From Amycolatopsis camponoti (GTDB lineage Bacteria > Actinomycetota > Actinomycetes > Mycobacteriales > Pseudonocardiaceae): DNA of 64,000 bases. The stretch spans positions 1,654,501 through 1,718,500 of the forward strand of contig NZ_CABVGP010000001.1 in NCBI RefSeq assembly GCF_902497555.1. Direction: 5' to 3'. The translations under genes were made by a program, and so were the position numbers. Of the stretch, positions 26,201-34,569 are shown in pieces (within the stretch, counting starts at the first letter, position 1; the number at the start of each line of letters is the position of its first letter). The notes beneath the pieces are model-generated. The model had not been told where the DNA came from and ran no database searches. It saw nothing but the letters and a program-made list of their open reading frames with translations.

Positions 26201-27146
26201 CGTGGGCGGTGCCACCGTCGACGACGACCACCAGGTGCGGCAGGTCCAGCTCGGCCGCCGCGCGCCGGCTGAACGCGGGACGTTCGCCGAGGTCCGCGCC
26301 GAGCAGCTCGGCCAGGCCGGCCGCCGAGTCGGCGGCCAGGCGACGGGAGCCGACGGCGTCGGCCGCACCGGCCGCCGTCGCGTGCGGCAGCCACTTCGCC
26401 CACTCCCAGTCGTGCTGCCGGTCCTGCGGGACGCACACCGCGACCCGCAGGTCGGACGGGGAGTGGAAGGTGACGAGCTGGCACAGCAGCGACCGCACCA
26501 GGCCGAGCACGTCCGGCCGCCGCCCGGCCACGGTGACCGCGGCGAACGAGCGCAGCGACAGCGCCACCGGCAGGTCGTCGACCGTCGAGTAGGTGCGGAT
26601 GAAGTGCTTGAGGCTGGTCGAGCACACCGGGTCGAGGTCTTCCAGCGGCACGGTCTGCGGCGCCTTCAGCGGGGTCGCCAGCCGCTGCGGCCCGGTGCCC
26701 GCGCGGACCTGCGCGAACTGGCCGTCGGTGCGCCGCCGGTCCCACAGCTTCCCGGTCTCGACGTAGGCCCAGAGGTCGGCGGGGTCGGGCTGGACGGCGA
26801 TCATCGCGGCGCGCTGGCCGTCGGCGATGTCCCGGACCTGGGCCCGCAGCCCGGACAGGTAGCGCTGGTAGTCGCGGCGCTCGTCGTTGATCTGCGCCTT
26901 CTTCGCCATGCCGCCGCGGCCCAGCGACATCACGACCATGCCGCCCATGGCGCAGATGAACAGCGCGCCGAAGATGTAGGTCATCACACCGCCGTCGCGT
27001 CCGATGTAGACGAACGACATCGCGCCCATGCCGAGCATCATCGGCAGGAACATCATCAGCTGCATCATCCCGCCGGACGAGCTCTTCGGGAGCATCGGCG
27101 GCGACTGCAGCACGATCTCGGAAGGGCGCTCCGGCGACAGGCTCAT
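23220..27146 (-). CDS. eccC: Type VII secretion ATPase EccC
   Basis: FtsK/SpoIIIE-type motor that recognises and drives export of WXG100 substrates. The 1308-residue protein has two membrane segments near the N-terminus in a Met-rich context, then three ATPase domains. P-loops lie near residue 470 (GATGSGKSE), 822 (GAPQSGKST) and 1107 (GDVESGKSS). Domain 1 keeps the strong Walker B IIDEF, while domains 2 and 3 have LVDNW and MVDDY, as is usual for the less active modules. The start at 27146 is preferred for its GGAG site; GTG 27206 would add 20 residues without a ribosome site. It is a single, unsplit EccC. Confidence 0.95.
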   Translation of the reverse strand: MSLSPERPSEIVLQSPPMLPKSSSGGMMQLMMFLPMMLGMGAMSFVYIGRDGGVMTYIFGALFICAMGGMVVMSLGRGGMAKKAQINDERRDYQRYLSGLRAQVRDIADGQRAAMIAVQPDPADLWAYVETGKLWDRRRTDGQFAQVRAGTGPQRLATPLKAPQTVPLEDLDPVCSTSLKHFIRTYSTVDDLPVALSLRSFAAVTVAGRRPDVLGLVRSLLCQLVTFHSPSDLRVAVCVPQDRQHDWEWAKWLPHATAAGAADAVGSRRLAADSAAGLAELLGADLGERPAFSRRAAAELDLPHLVVVVDGGTAHGEPRLIGEDGRLGVTVIEIGPEHPRTYSTERLLSLHTTPDSLGMVVGDATEQRLGFLGRPDILDRGAAEALARMLTPLHTPAAVVGDKPMSATFGLSGLLGIGDPRDTDTTITWAPRAARDRLRIPLGVNPEGRPVELDLKESAEGGMGPHGLVIGATGSGKSELLRTLVTALAVMHSSETLNLALIDFKGGATFAGMTGLPHTCAVITNLSDDLALVDRMADALNGELLRRQELLHAAGNYASVRDYEKARADGVALDPLPSLLVIIDEFSELLSARPEFIDLFVAIGRLGRSLGIHLLLASQRLEEGRLRGLDSHLSYRIGLRTFSASESRTVLGVADAYHLPPVPGSAYLKSDTETLIRLKAAYVSGELPPRSTVVREDGQELGVLPFSLAPVEIPVTTEISSAPSEDGTGETIIHAMLSRLEGRGPAAHQIWLPPLNEPPTLEQLLPPLGEDAARGLCPLGWGGNGKLTIPVALVDKPFEQRRDMLWADFSGAGGHALIVGAPQSGKSTLMKDIAGMLALTHTPAEVQLFVLDMGGGALAPIAGLPHTSGYATRRDAQRCRRVVAELTTLLEQREEFFSANGIESITTFRQRRAEFTESTDGREFGDVFLLVDNWTTIRQEYEQLEEQITGLAARGLGFGIHVIVSLNQWIGVRAQLRDAIGTRFELRLGDPMDSSIDRKVAVNVPADRPGRGITAEKLHFLAALPRIDGDQRPETVGAGGVDLVRKISDAWKGPRAPQVRLLPPEVPLDGLPAAPSRQVTLGIAESTLRPVYLDFAADPHFVAFGDVESGKSSLLRALAQGITSAYTPDEAAIIVADYRRGLLGAVPEAHLLGYAGAEGKLTELITECAQAMRNRLPGPSVTPEQLRNRSWWRGPELFVMVDDYELVATVGRNPLQPLLEFLPQARDIGLHVIIVRGSGGAGRALFEPVLQRLRELGSPGLIMSGTKDEGALLADVKPSPQPPGRGTLVSRRHGTGLVQVAWTKPAES

Positions 27147-27289
27147 GAGGTAAGGCTCCAGCAGATCGGGGTGGCTCTGACCGGTATTTTGGCCACTTGC
27201 CGACACGGCGCGGTGGGTACTTTTGCCGTCCGCCCGCTTCCGGGGCCGAACTTACGCTCTGCCGAGCAGCCACCCGCGGAAGGAGAGCC

Positions 27290-28066
27290 ATGGCCGGCGA
27301 GTACCGGGCGGAGCCCGAGGCGATGCGCTCGTCCGTCGGCAACGTCGGCGGCATCATCGCGCACGGCATCAACGCCGTGGCCGACCTCGAACGGCTCGTC
27401 GTGCAGCCGATGTCGTTCGCGGGCTTCGGCAGCGCCGTCGCCGCCGCCAACGCCGCCCTGCACTCCAGCCAGGTCACCGCCGTCCGCACGCTCCTGCAGC
27501 TGCTGCAGCAGGTCAACGGGCTGGTCAAGGCCAGTGCCGACGCTTACCAGGCGGCGGACCGGGCGGCGGCCGCCGGCTACGGCGGGGGTCACGACGGATC
27601 CACCACGCCCACGTCGTCGATCTGGGGCAGCTCACACGCCTCCGAGCTCGCCACCCTGGCGATCAACGACAGCGCGGGCGCCCACGGCGAGCCGTCGTCG
27701 GTCGGGAACGTGCTGCGCTACCTGGGGGACGCGCGGCTCGGCAGGCTCGGGGACCACCCGATCACCGACACGCGCTTCCACGGTGTCGCCGACTTCAACG
27801 ACTGGCTCGCCGGCGACGCCGACAACCAGGCGCGCGTCGGCCTCATCGAGGTCTACGCCGGCACCGCGCGCACGTTCTCCGACGTTCCGGGCGGCGTGCA
27901 CAGCGGGGACGTCGTGGTCGTCGAGCCGTTGCTGTTCTCCGACCGCCAGCCGGTCATCGGCGTCGCCGGCGACGGCGGCCGCCTGTACAACCACGGGCTC
28001 CTCGACGCCCGCATCGGCGGCCTGGCGAAGGTCAGCGTCTACCGGCCCGCCTCCGTCGTCGCCTGA
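27290..28066 (+). CDS. EspC/WXG100-like protein with C-terminal extension, probable T7SS substrate
   Basis: A 258-residue protein. Residues ~1-95 form an EspC-like helical region ending in AYQAAD, which matches YxxxD. Residues ~110-258 form a separate domain of unknown family with no catalytic motif I recognise. ATG 27290 has a strong GGAAGGAGAG site. It is the first gene of a plus-strand operon (27290-32731) ending in eccD and is divergent from eccC. The C-terminal domain may be an effector. Confidence 0.75.
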   Translation: MAGEYRAEPEAMRSSVGNVGGIIAHGINAVADLERLVVQPMSFAGFGSAVAAANAALHSSQVTAVRTLLQLLQQVNGLVKASADAYQAADRAAAAGYGGGHDGSTTPTSSIWGSSHASELATLAINDSAGAHGEPSSVGNVLRYLGDARLGRLGDHPITDTRFHGVADFNDWLAGDADNQARVGLIEVYAGTARTFSDVPGGVHSGDVVVVEPLLFSDRQPVIGVAGDGGRLYNHGLLDARIGGLAKVSVYRPASVVA

Positions 28067-28104
28067 TCGTCCTGTCTGGCACTACAGAACCTTTGTGAGG
28101 TCCG

Positions 28105-29169
28105 ATGCTGACTTTCCCGAACTCCAGCGCGATGGACGCGACCGCGTCCTCGGGCGGGCCGATCACCATCCTGCCGCAGATCGTCACCGGCCAGCCGGAG
28201 CAGATCGCGCAGCACGTGGTCGACCTGGTCAAGAAGGCCGAGCAGTTCCTGAGCATGTACACCGAGCTCACCAAGGCCGCCGACCAGCTCGGCAAGATCT
28301 GGTCGGGCGCGGCGAGCGAGTCGGCGCTGAAGAAGATCAGCGAATCGCTCGACCAGCTCACGAAGATCATCAACGTGGTCCAGAAGGGCGCCGAGCTGCT
28401 CGGGGTCTCCGGGACGCTGATCAAGACCGCGCAGGAGGCCTACCGCGCGGTCGTCTCGGCGGTGAACCCGACGGTCGCCGCGCTGATGTCGAACTGGTGG
28501 ACCTACGGCGCGGCGGTCGCTTTGTCGACCGCGACGAGCGCGTCGCTGCGGGCGTTCATCACCGCTATCGGCGCGCTGCTCAAGGCGCTCGGCGCGGTCG
28601 ACCTCGCCCAGCAGATCACCCAGCTCGCGCAGGTCATCGGCCAGATCGAGAAGCTCTTCCACCACGACTCCGGCGGTGCGGGCGCGACGACGCCGTCGAT
28701 CGGGAACACCCCGGTCACGGCGCCCCAGGCCCCGTCGTCGGTGGCGAGTCCGGCCGGGCAGCAGGCGGTGGCGGGCGGGAGCGGCGGGGGGATCCCGCAG
28801 CAGCCTTCGTTCACCGACTACACCCCGCCCGCGCTCGCCACCGGCGGCGGTTCGGGCACCGGCACGGGAGCGAACGGCGCGACCGTGCCGGTGACCGCCA
28901 ACGGGACCCCGCTGAACCCCTCGAACAGCTGGATCCCCGTCGACCACGCTTCGACGACGCCGGCCACCGGTTCGGTTCCCCCGGCCCCGGCTCCGATCCC
29001 CGCGCCGGCGCCCGCGCACCCCGACGAGGTCGTCATCCACACCAACCTCACCACCGGTGAGTCCACTGTGGAGGCTCCGGGCGGTCAGGACTTCGACCTC
29101 GACATCGCCATGGACTACAACGGCAAGCACTTCAGCCAGCACGTCGGTTACGACGCGGCCGGGAACTAG
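28105..29169 (+). CDS. Large WXG100-like protein with hydrophobic middle and Pro/Gly-rich linker
   Basis: A 354-residue protein. A helical N-terminal part contains KIWSGAASE (a WXG turn) near residue 72. The next ~100 residues include hydrophobic stretches that might associate with membranes. A Pro/Ala/Gly linker (~195-300) leads to an acidic tail ending DYNGKHFSQHVGYD. Its function is unknown. It is separated by only 2 bases from the next gene, so they are probably made together. Confidence 0.7.
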   Translation: MLTFPNSSAMDATASSGGPITILPQIVTGQPEQIAQHVVDLVKKAEQFLSMYTELTKAADQLGKIWSGAASESALKKISESLDQLTKIINVVQKGAELLGVSGTLIKTAQEAYRAVVSAVNPTVAALMSNWWTYGAAVALSTATSASLRAFITAIGALLKALGAVDLAQQITQLAQVIGQIEKLFHHDSGGAGATTPSIGNTPVTAPQAPSSVASPAGQQAVAGGSGGGIPQQPSFTDYTPPALATGGGSGTGTGANGATVPVTANGTPLNPSNSWIPVDHASTTPATGSVPPAPAPIPAPAPAHPDEVVIHTNLTTGESTVEAPGGQDFDLDIAMDYNGKHFSQHVGYDAAGN

Positions 29170-29171
29170 CC

Positions 29172-30533
29172 ATGTGGTCCTCGGGGGTCGTCGACGCGTC
29201 GGGGGTGGTCAGCTCCGTGCTGTCCGGCTACCGGCAGGTCCTGGTCGAGTGCCAGCGGCGCGTCACCGGTGATCCCGGTGCGCTGAGCGCCGCGGCGCAG
29301 CGGGTCGCCACCCAGGCCTCGACGGTCTCGGGCAAGGCGAAGGAGATCGACGAGTCCGCGAAGACCCTGCACGCGGACTGGGACGGCGACGCCTACACCG
29401 CGTTCGCGACGGCCGCCGGGAAACTGGGCGAGGAGCTGACGGACGCCGCCACGAAGCTCGACGACCAGGCAAAACGGCTTTCGACGGCGGCGCAGCTCGT
29501 CCAGTCGGCGAAGGCCGCCGTCGACTCGGTCATCGCGCAGTTCGACCAGTACGCCCAGCAGCTGACCGCGCAGGCGCGCGCGGTGAACTCCGGCTCGGTC
29601 GGCGCGTTCATCCAGGCCGCGCGGCAGCTCGGGGAGCAGAGCGTCCAGGCCGCCCGCCAGGTCGTCGACGAGTTCTCCGACGCGCTGGCCGAGCTGTTCC
29701 CGCCCGAGGGCACCCAGCGGCTGGAGTACAAGCTGGGCAAGAAGACCTGGGGTCCCTTGGGCTGGCTCAACGGCAGCACCCTCGACGGGCGCAAGCGGCC
29801 GCGCGGCGCGCCGTCGTGGTTCGGCAACTCGGGCTGGAAGAAGCTCACCTGGGACGGCCTGGAAGGCACTCGCGCGCCGAAGAAGGCGGACACGCCGTTC
29901 GGGCAGCCGAAGCCCGAGGGGTTCAAGGACAAGCTCGGCAACAACACCGAGATCACGTACTACAAGTTCAAGCACGAGCAGGACGGGCTCACCCCGGAGT
30001 ACGACGGCAAGATCACGTCGAAGGGCTGGGACGTCGGCGCGTCCGGGCACACCGAGCTGGCCGCGGTGAAGGAAGAGCTCGAAGCCAAGGGGGACTGGGG
30101 CCCGGCGGCGGCGCACGCCAAGGGCACGGTCTTCGCGGGTGGTGAAGCGAGCGCGTCCGGCACCATCGGGGCGCACGGCGTCGGCGCGCACGCGAACGTC
30201 TTCGCCGGCGGCAAGGTCGAAGGCGAGGTGGCCGCGGACGTCGCGGGCATCGGCGTCGGCGCGAACGGCACCCTGCAGTACGGCATCGGCGCGCAGCTCG
30301 ACGCCCAGGCCACCTACGACGCCGGGCACATCAAGGTCAACTTCAAGGCGGGCGCGGCGCTCGGCCTCGGCGCCGGGGTCGGCGCGAAGATCGACATCGA
30401 CCTGCCGAAGCTCGGCCACACCATCACCGAGTACGGCGGCGCGGCCGCGGACTACGTCGGGACCGCGGCGAACGACGCGGCCAACGCCGTCGGATCCGCT
30501 TGGGACGACGCCGTTTCCTACGTGGGGCTGTGA
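29172..30533 (+). CDS. WXG100-domain protein with glycine/alanine-patterned C-terminal domain, candidate T7SS effector
   Basis: A 453-residue protein. Residues ~1-115 are WXG100-like with HADWDG near residue 67, ~115-175 are helical, and ~180-300 are Lys/Trp-rich. Residues ~310-420 carry repeating small-residue blocks (VFAGGEASASGTIGAHG, then similar ones), a pattern seen in large secreted proteins. The tail is Ala-rich. No catalytic motif is recognised. The layout of export domain plus unique C-terminus fits a type VII effector, which is inference. Its TGA overlaps the next ATG. Confidence 0.72.
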   Translation: MWSSGVVDASGVVSSVLSGYRQVLVECQRRVTGDPGALSAAAQRVATQASTVSGKAKEIDESAKTLHADWDGDAYTAFATAAGKLGEELTDAATKLDDQAKRLSTAAQLVQSAKAAVDSVIAQFDQYAQQLTAQARAVNSGSVGAFIQAARQLGEQSVQAARQVVDEFSDALAELFPPEGTQRLEYKLGKKTWGPLGWLNGSTLDGRKRPRGAPSWFGNSGWKKLTWDGLEGTRAPKKADTPFGQPKPEGFKDKLGNNTEITYYKFKHEQDGLTPEYDGKITSKGWDVGASGHTELAAVKEELEAKGDWGPAAAHAKGTVFAGGEASASGTIGAHGVGAHANVFAGGKVEGEVAADVAGIGVGANGTLQYGIGAQLDAQATYDAGHIKVNFKAGAALGLGAGVGAKIDIDLPKLGHTITEYGGAAADYVGTAANDAANAVGSAWDDAVSYVGL

Positions 30534-31003
30534 TGACCCTTCCCCTGGACTTCGTCATCCCGGACGGCTGGACGGCCGTCGACCCGGGCGAGTCGGGCGC
30601 GGTGTTCGTCGCCGTGCACGACGCTGCGCCGGGCGAGTTCGTCCCGAACATCACGGTCAGCGTCCAGCAGCGGCCCGACGAAGCGTCGATCGACGCCATC
30701 GCCGCCGAGGCCGTCGAACGCCTGTCGCTCACGATGGCCGGCCTGGAAGTGCTGAGCCGCCGCGACGTCGGCGCCCCGGCCGCGCCCGGCGTCATGCAGC
30801 TGCTGCGCCTGCGCACCGGCGAAGGCGAAGAGCTGATCCAGACCCAGGTGCACCTGACGGTTCCCGGCCCCGCGCCGGCGGACCGGCTGGTGCTCGAGCT
30901 CGCCTGCACGGCCGCGCCCGCGACCGCGCGGCGGCTCTCACCCGGTTTCCAGCGGTTCGTGGGCAGTGTCCGCGTCCGCCAGCACGAAGGGATGCAACAG
31001 TGA
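30533..31003 (+). CDS. LpqN/Mog1-PsbP-like fold protein of the T7SS operon
   Basis: A 156-residue protein with no signal peptide. Features such as FVIPDGWTAVDP near the start and a final segment ending FQRFVGSV resemble LpqN/Mog1-PsbP-like proteins, so the family call is tentative. It could be a chaperone or partner for the preceding WXG100 protein, with which it overlaps (TGATG). The next gene overlaps it as GTGA. Confidence 0.6.
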   Translation: MTLPLDFVIPDGWTAVDPGESGAVFVAVHDAAPGEFVPNITVSVQQRPDEASIDAIAAEAVERLSLTMAGLEVLSRRDVGAPAAPGVMQLLRLRTGEGEELIQTQVHLTVPGPAPADRLVLELACTAAPATARRLSPGFQRFVGSVRVRQHEGMQQ

Positions 31004-31320
31004 CCGATCCGTACGCGGTGCCGGACATGGACGAGCTGCTCGCGCAGGTGCGCAAGCAGACCGAGGAGGTCCAGCGGATCCAGCGCACGGTCGAGGCGAT
31101 GGAGGTCAAGGCGCACTCGCGGCAGAACGAGGTCACCGTCACCCTCCGCGGCGACGGCCGGTTCACCTCGATCGACATCGACCCCCGCGCGATCCGCGAG
31201 TACGACGCCCGCAACCTCTCGGAGATCGTCCTCGAGGCGGTGAACGCCGGGCTGCAGAAGCTCGCCGAGGCGTCGAACGCCAAGTTCGCCCCGGTGATCT
31301 CGGCCGCGAAGAACGTCTGA
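31000..31320 (+). CDS. YbaB/EbfC-family protein
   Basis: A 106-residue protein with the YbaB layout: an N-terminal coiled helix (LLAQVRKQTEEVQRI), a central beta segment (VTVTLRGDGRFTSIDIDP) and a C-terminal helix. YbaB proteins bind DNA, but family members inside type VII loci (EspL-like) act on secreted partners. GTG 31000 overlaps the upstream stop, so it is tightly coupled to the substrate genes. Which role applies here is open. Confidence 0.82.
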   Translation: MTDPYAVPDMDELLAQVRKQTEEVQRIQRTVEAMEVKAHSRQNEVTVTLRGDGRFTSIDIDPRAIREYDARNLSEIVLEAVNAGLQKLAEASNAKFAPVISAAKNV

Positions 31321-31361
31321 TGACCACCGCCGACGTACTTTTTTCCGCGGAGGCGGCATGA
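31320..31361 (+). CDS. 13-codon reading frame bridging the YbaB-like gene and eccD
   Basis: ATG 31320 overlaps the stop of the YbaB-like gene and encodes MTTADVLFSAEAA. Its TGA overlaps the eccD ATG. The opening ATGACCACCGC is repeated at the eccD start 38 bases later, suggesting a small duplication. It may exist only to keep ribosomes coupled across the gap. Confidence 0.35.
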   Translation: MTTADVLFSAEAA

Positions 31362-32731
31362 CCACCGCGTCTTTGACGGGCACGACCCGCCGGGTCACGG
31401 TGGTGACGCCGAGGGCCCGGGTGGACGTCGCGCTGCCGCAGCAGTCGACGTTCGCCGAGCTGGTGCCGCAGCTGGTGCGGCTGGCCGGGGCGTCCGGGCA
31501 GGCGTCGGCCGAACATCCGGGCTGGGTGCTGTCGCGGCTCGGCGGCGCGCCGTTGGCGCTCGGCCTGAGCGTGGCGGCCGCCCAGATCCGGGACGGCGAA
31601 GTCCTCCACCTGACCCCGCGGGAACGCCCGCGGGGTCCGCTGCTGTTCGACGACGTCGTCGACTCGATCGCGAGCGTCGCCGATTCCGCCGGCGGCTGGG
31701 GGCCGTCGGTCGCGCGGCGGTCGGGGCTGGTGGCCGCGGTGGTGCTGCTGCTGGCCGGCGGTCTGCTGGTGCAGTCGGCGGCGTCCGGCAGCGTCCTGGC
31801 CCCGATCGGGACGGGCCTGCTGGCCCTGGTGCTGCTCCTCGGCGGCGGCGCGCTGAGCCGCGCGTACGGCGACGCCGAGGCCGGCGCGGCCGGCGCGGTG
31901 GCGGGCGTCGGCGTCGCGCTGCTGGCCGGGATGTCCGTCCTGGCGCCGCATCCGCTGTTTTCGCTGTCGGCCGGGCCGTTGGCGGCCGGGCTGGCGGCGG
32001 TGACGGTGTACGGCGTCCTGGCGGCGGTCTCGGTGGCCGACCGGCTGCCGTGGTTCGTGGCGATCACGACCGCGGCGGGCTTCGGCGCGATCACGACGGG
32101 CGTGGTCCTGCTGGCCGGCGTTTCTCCCGTGTCGGCGGCCGCGGTGGTCTCGGTGCTGAGCACGGCTTTGGCGGCGGTGGCCCCGATGCTGTCGCTGCGC
32201 CTGGCCCGGCTGCCGTTGCCTCGAGTGCCGGACGACATGGAGGCGTTCCGCGCGGACGAACAGCCGTCGCTGGGCACGGAGATGATCGGCCGGACATCCC
32301 GGGCCCAGGCCGTGCTGACGGGACTGCTGGTGGGCCTGGGCCTGGTGGTGCTGGCGTCGTCGGTGGTGCTGTCGGCGGGCGGACCGTGGGACGCCGGGCT
32401 GGCCGCGGTGCTGGGCTTGGCGTGGATCCTGCGGTCGCGGTCGTACGCGGGCCGGGTCCAGCGCCTGGTGCTGGTCGGGTTCGGCGTGCTTTCGCTGGTG
32501 TGCGCCGGGGTGTGGCTGGTGGCGTCGGGCAACCGGACGGTGGTGTTCGCGGCGGGCTGCGCGGTCGTCCTGGCGGCGGTGGTGTGCCTGGTTTACGCGA
32601 CGCGGGTCGCGCGCGGGCTGCGTTCGCCTTACTGGTCGAGGCTTTTGGACGTTTCGGAGTTTCTGGTGCTGCTTTCGCTGGTGCCGTTCGTGGGCATGAT
32701 CGCGGGGGTGTACGAAGCCGTCCGCGGCTGA
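31358..32731 (+). CDS. eccD: Type VII secretion membrane channel component EccD
   Basis: A 457-residue protein with a ubiquitin-like cytosolic N-terminus (residues ~10-95) followed by about eleven membrane helices, the EccD layout. EccD is the most hydrophobic subunit of the ESX membrane complex. ATG 31358 is coupled to the upstream frame and has a GCGGAGG site. It closes the operon begun at 27290 and is followed by a strong hairpin. Confidence 0.92.
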   Translation: MTTASLTGTTRRVTVVTPRARVDVALPQQSTFAELVPQLVRLAGASGQASAEHPGWVLSRLGGAPLALGLSVAAAQIRDGEVLHLTPRERPRGPLLFDDVVDSIASVADSAGGWGPSVARRSGLVAAVVLLLAGGLLVQSAASGSVLAPIGTGLLALVLLLGGGALSRAYGDAEAGAAGAVAGVGVALLAGMSVLAPHPLFSLSAGPLAAGLAAVTVYGVLAAVSVADRLPWFVAITTAAGFGAITTGVVLLAGVSPVSAAAVVSVLSTALAAVAPMLSLRLARLPLPRVPDDMEAFRADEQPSLGTEMIGRTSRAQAVLTGLLVGLGLVVLASSVVLSAGGPWDAGLAAVLGLAWILRSRSYAGRVQRLVLVGFGVLSLVCAGVWLVASGNRTVVFAAGCAVVLAAVVCLVYATRVARGLRSPYWSRLLDVSEFLVLLSLVPFVGMIAGVYEAVRG

Positions 32732-32734
32732 GGA

Positions 32735-32772
32735 GTAATGGGCCGCCACCGACGACTGCGGCGGCCCATTAC
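32735..32772 (+). terminator. Terminator after eccD
   Basis: GTAATGGGCCGCC at 32735-32747 pairs perfectly with GGCGGCCCATTAC at 32760-32772 over a 12-base loop, starting four bases after the eccD stop. Confidence 0.75.
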
Positions 32773-32781
32773 CCTACGTCG

Positions 32782-33372
32782 ATGCAAAACTCTCAGGTCC
32801 CGATCTGGATCCCCATTGTCGTCGCGATCTTGGGCGTCGCGGGTGTGGTGGTCGGTCAGGTGATCAACGCTTGGCGGGACGCGCGGATCAGGCGGTACGA
32901 CCTCGAACGGGAACGTCTCAAGCTGACGCACGACGACACTCTCGACTGGCGCAAGATGCGTGTGGACATCTACGGAACCATCACGGGCGGCGTGAACGAG
33001 TTCCTCGGCTCCTACGACCCTTTCGTGTCCAGCCATTCCGAGATCGGAACAGCCAGCTCCAGGCTTGATTCGGTGACCAAAGTGGTTCACGCTCAGCTGG
33101 GGAAGGTCGAGATAGTCGGGTCGGCCGAAACGTCCGCACAGCTGAAGTCGCTCAGTGGCTTTCTGCGTACTCTGAGATTCCTTTATCTGCAGTACCCGAC
33201 CGGAGAAGGCCGCGAAGCCGACGCGGCCATGATCAGCGAGATCGCCCGGGACTCGAACGACCTGTATCCCCGGATCGAGTCAGCGGCTCGACAGCTGAAT
33301 GAGTCCTTCCGGCGAGACTTGGGAATTCCGTCGACCGGCGCCGCAGAACATCCGCCCGGATCCCACGACTGA
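32782..33372 (+). CDS. Single-pass membrane protein of unknown function
   Basis: A 196-residue protein with one N-terminal membrane helix (residues ~7-27) and a long, mostly helical, charged cytosolic part. Base composition is visibly less GC-rich than the neighbours, with more A/T at third positions, which suggests later acquisition. It lies between the eccD terminator and the convergent eccE, and no link to secretion is proven. ATG 32782 begins right after the hairpin; I see no strong ribosome site. Confidence 0.7.
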   Translation: MQNSQVPIWIPIVVAILGVAGVVVGQVINAWRDARIRRYDLERERLKLTHDDTLDWRKMRVDIYGTITGGVNEFLGSYDPFVSSHSEIGTASSRLDSVTKVVHAQLGKVEIVGSAETSAQLKSLSGFLRTLRFLYLQYPTGEGREADAAMISEIARDSNDLYPRIESAARQLNESFRRDLGIPSTGAAEHPPGSHD

Positions 33373-33379
33373 CTCGTGC

Positions 33380-34429
33380 TCAGCTGTCCAGCGCCAGCGG
33401 AAGAGTCCGCCGCACCGCGGCGCCGTGCCGGCCGTGCAACGGAACCACCGGAATCCTCGGCGACGGGACCGCGGCCCCGGGCCGAGCCCCCACCCGCACC
33501 GTCACTTCAGCCTTTTCCCGCCCCCCGGCGGTCCGCGTCAGCAGGTACGAAGTCGCCGTGAAAGCCGCTCCCGGCACCGCGAAATCCACCACCTTCGACG
33601 TCCTCGGCCGGAAGCAAACCTGCGCCGAGTCACCCCAAGTCCAAGACTTCCACCGGTTCGGCTGAGCGGAAGCCGCCCCCTGGACACCCAGAGCGACCCG
33701 AAGCTCCTTCGCCAGCTCCCCGGCCTCCAGCACCGTGCTCTGGTACCCCGCCTCGGCCAGCGCCCCCATCAAGCTCAACGCCGCCGACGCCGTGCTCCGC
33801 AACGCACCCAGGTCGCCACCACCACGGGCCAATGCCGCGATCGGGGCCAGGTCCGGCCGGTACCGGACCGCCAGCCAGCGCACCCGCAGCACCTGCTCCC
33901 CGCGCGGGATGGCCCACGTCAGCAGCTGCGCCGACGCCAGCGGTACGTCCGTGCGCGCGTAAGCCGAACGCAACGCCTCCACCAGCGGCCCCGGCGCTCC
34001 CGGCCCCTGCGTCAGCCGCACCAGCGCGCTCCAGCCGCCGTCGACCTCGGCGACGCCGAAGCGGTTGCCCGCGCGGTCGACGTGCTGGCGCACCTTGACC
34101 GGGCCGGCCACCGAAAGCAGCGGATCCGGGCTGTCGCGGCGCGTGTCGTGGCGCCGCAGCCGGAACGCCGTCCAGGTCAGGGCCCAGCCCGCCAGGTGCC
34201 GCCCGGCGAAGCGCACGGACGTCAGCAGCACCACGAGCCCGGCCGCCGCGCTGACCGCGATCCGCACCGGCTGCGAGACCGTGTCGACCATCCACGCGAG
34301 CAGGACGGCGATGCCCGCGATCTCCCACAGCGCGGCCTGCAGCGGCCGGATCGGCAGCAGCCAGGGCAGCGGCGTGGACGCGGGCCGCGGCGGTGCCGGG
34401 CGCACGGCGCCGGCGGTTTCGACGGACAC
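33380..34429 (-). CDS. eccE: Type VII secretion component EccE
   Basis: A 349-residue protein with two N-terminal membrane helices (~35-70) and a large domain typical of EccE, a peripheral part of the ESX membrane complex. GTG 34429 follows GGGGAG. It is divergent from eccB and on the opposite strand from eccD. Presence of EccE separates this system from minimal ESX-4-type loci of mycobacteria that lack it. Confidence 0.88.
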   Translation of the reverse strand: MSVETAGAVRPAPPRPASTPLPWLLPIRPLQAALWEIAGIAVLLAWMVDTVSQPVRIAVSAAAGLVVLLTSVRFAGRHLAGWALTWTAFRLRRHDTRRDSPDPLLSVAGPVKVRQHVDRAGNRFGVAEVDGGWSALVRLTQGPGAPGPLVEALRSAYARTDVPLASAQLLTWAIPRGEQVLRVRWLAVRYRPDLAPIAALARGGGDLGALRSTASAALSLMGALAEAGYQSTVLEAGELAKELRVALGVQGAASAQPNRWKSWTWGDSAQVCFRPRTSKVVDFAVPGAAFTATSYLLTRTAGGREKAEVTVRVGARPGAAVPSPRIPVVPLHGRHGAAVRRTLPLALDS

Positions 34430-34569
34430 GGGCTCCCCTTTCCCCGGTCTGCGACGCTACTGCCTCCCCGGATGCCGTGTGGGCGTAAAAATTACCCTCC
34501 CCTTGCACCATTCGGGTGCCTAGCATCGAGCACTCGGGAGGACGACGCACACAGCCGGGGGCACAGCGC

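Noticed and set aside
23268..29060. A 1930-codon open frame antisense to eccC
   Set aside because: Low-complexity Arg/Gln/His-rich translation opposite eccC, then out of frame with the genes at 27290-29169. No family match is visible.
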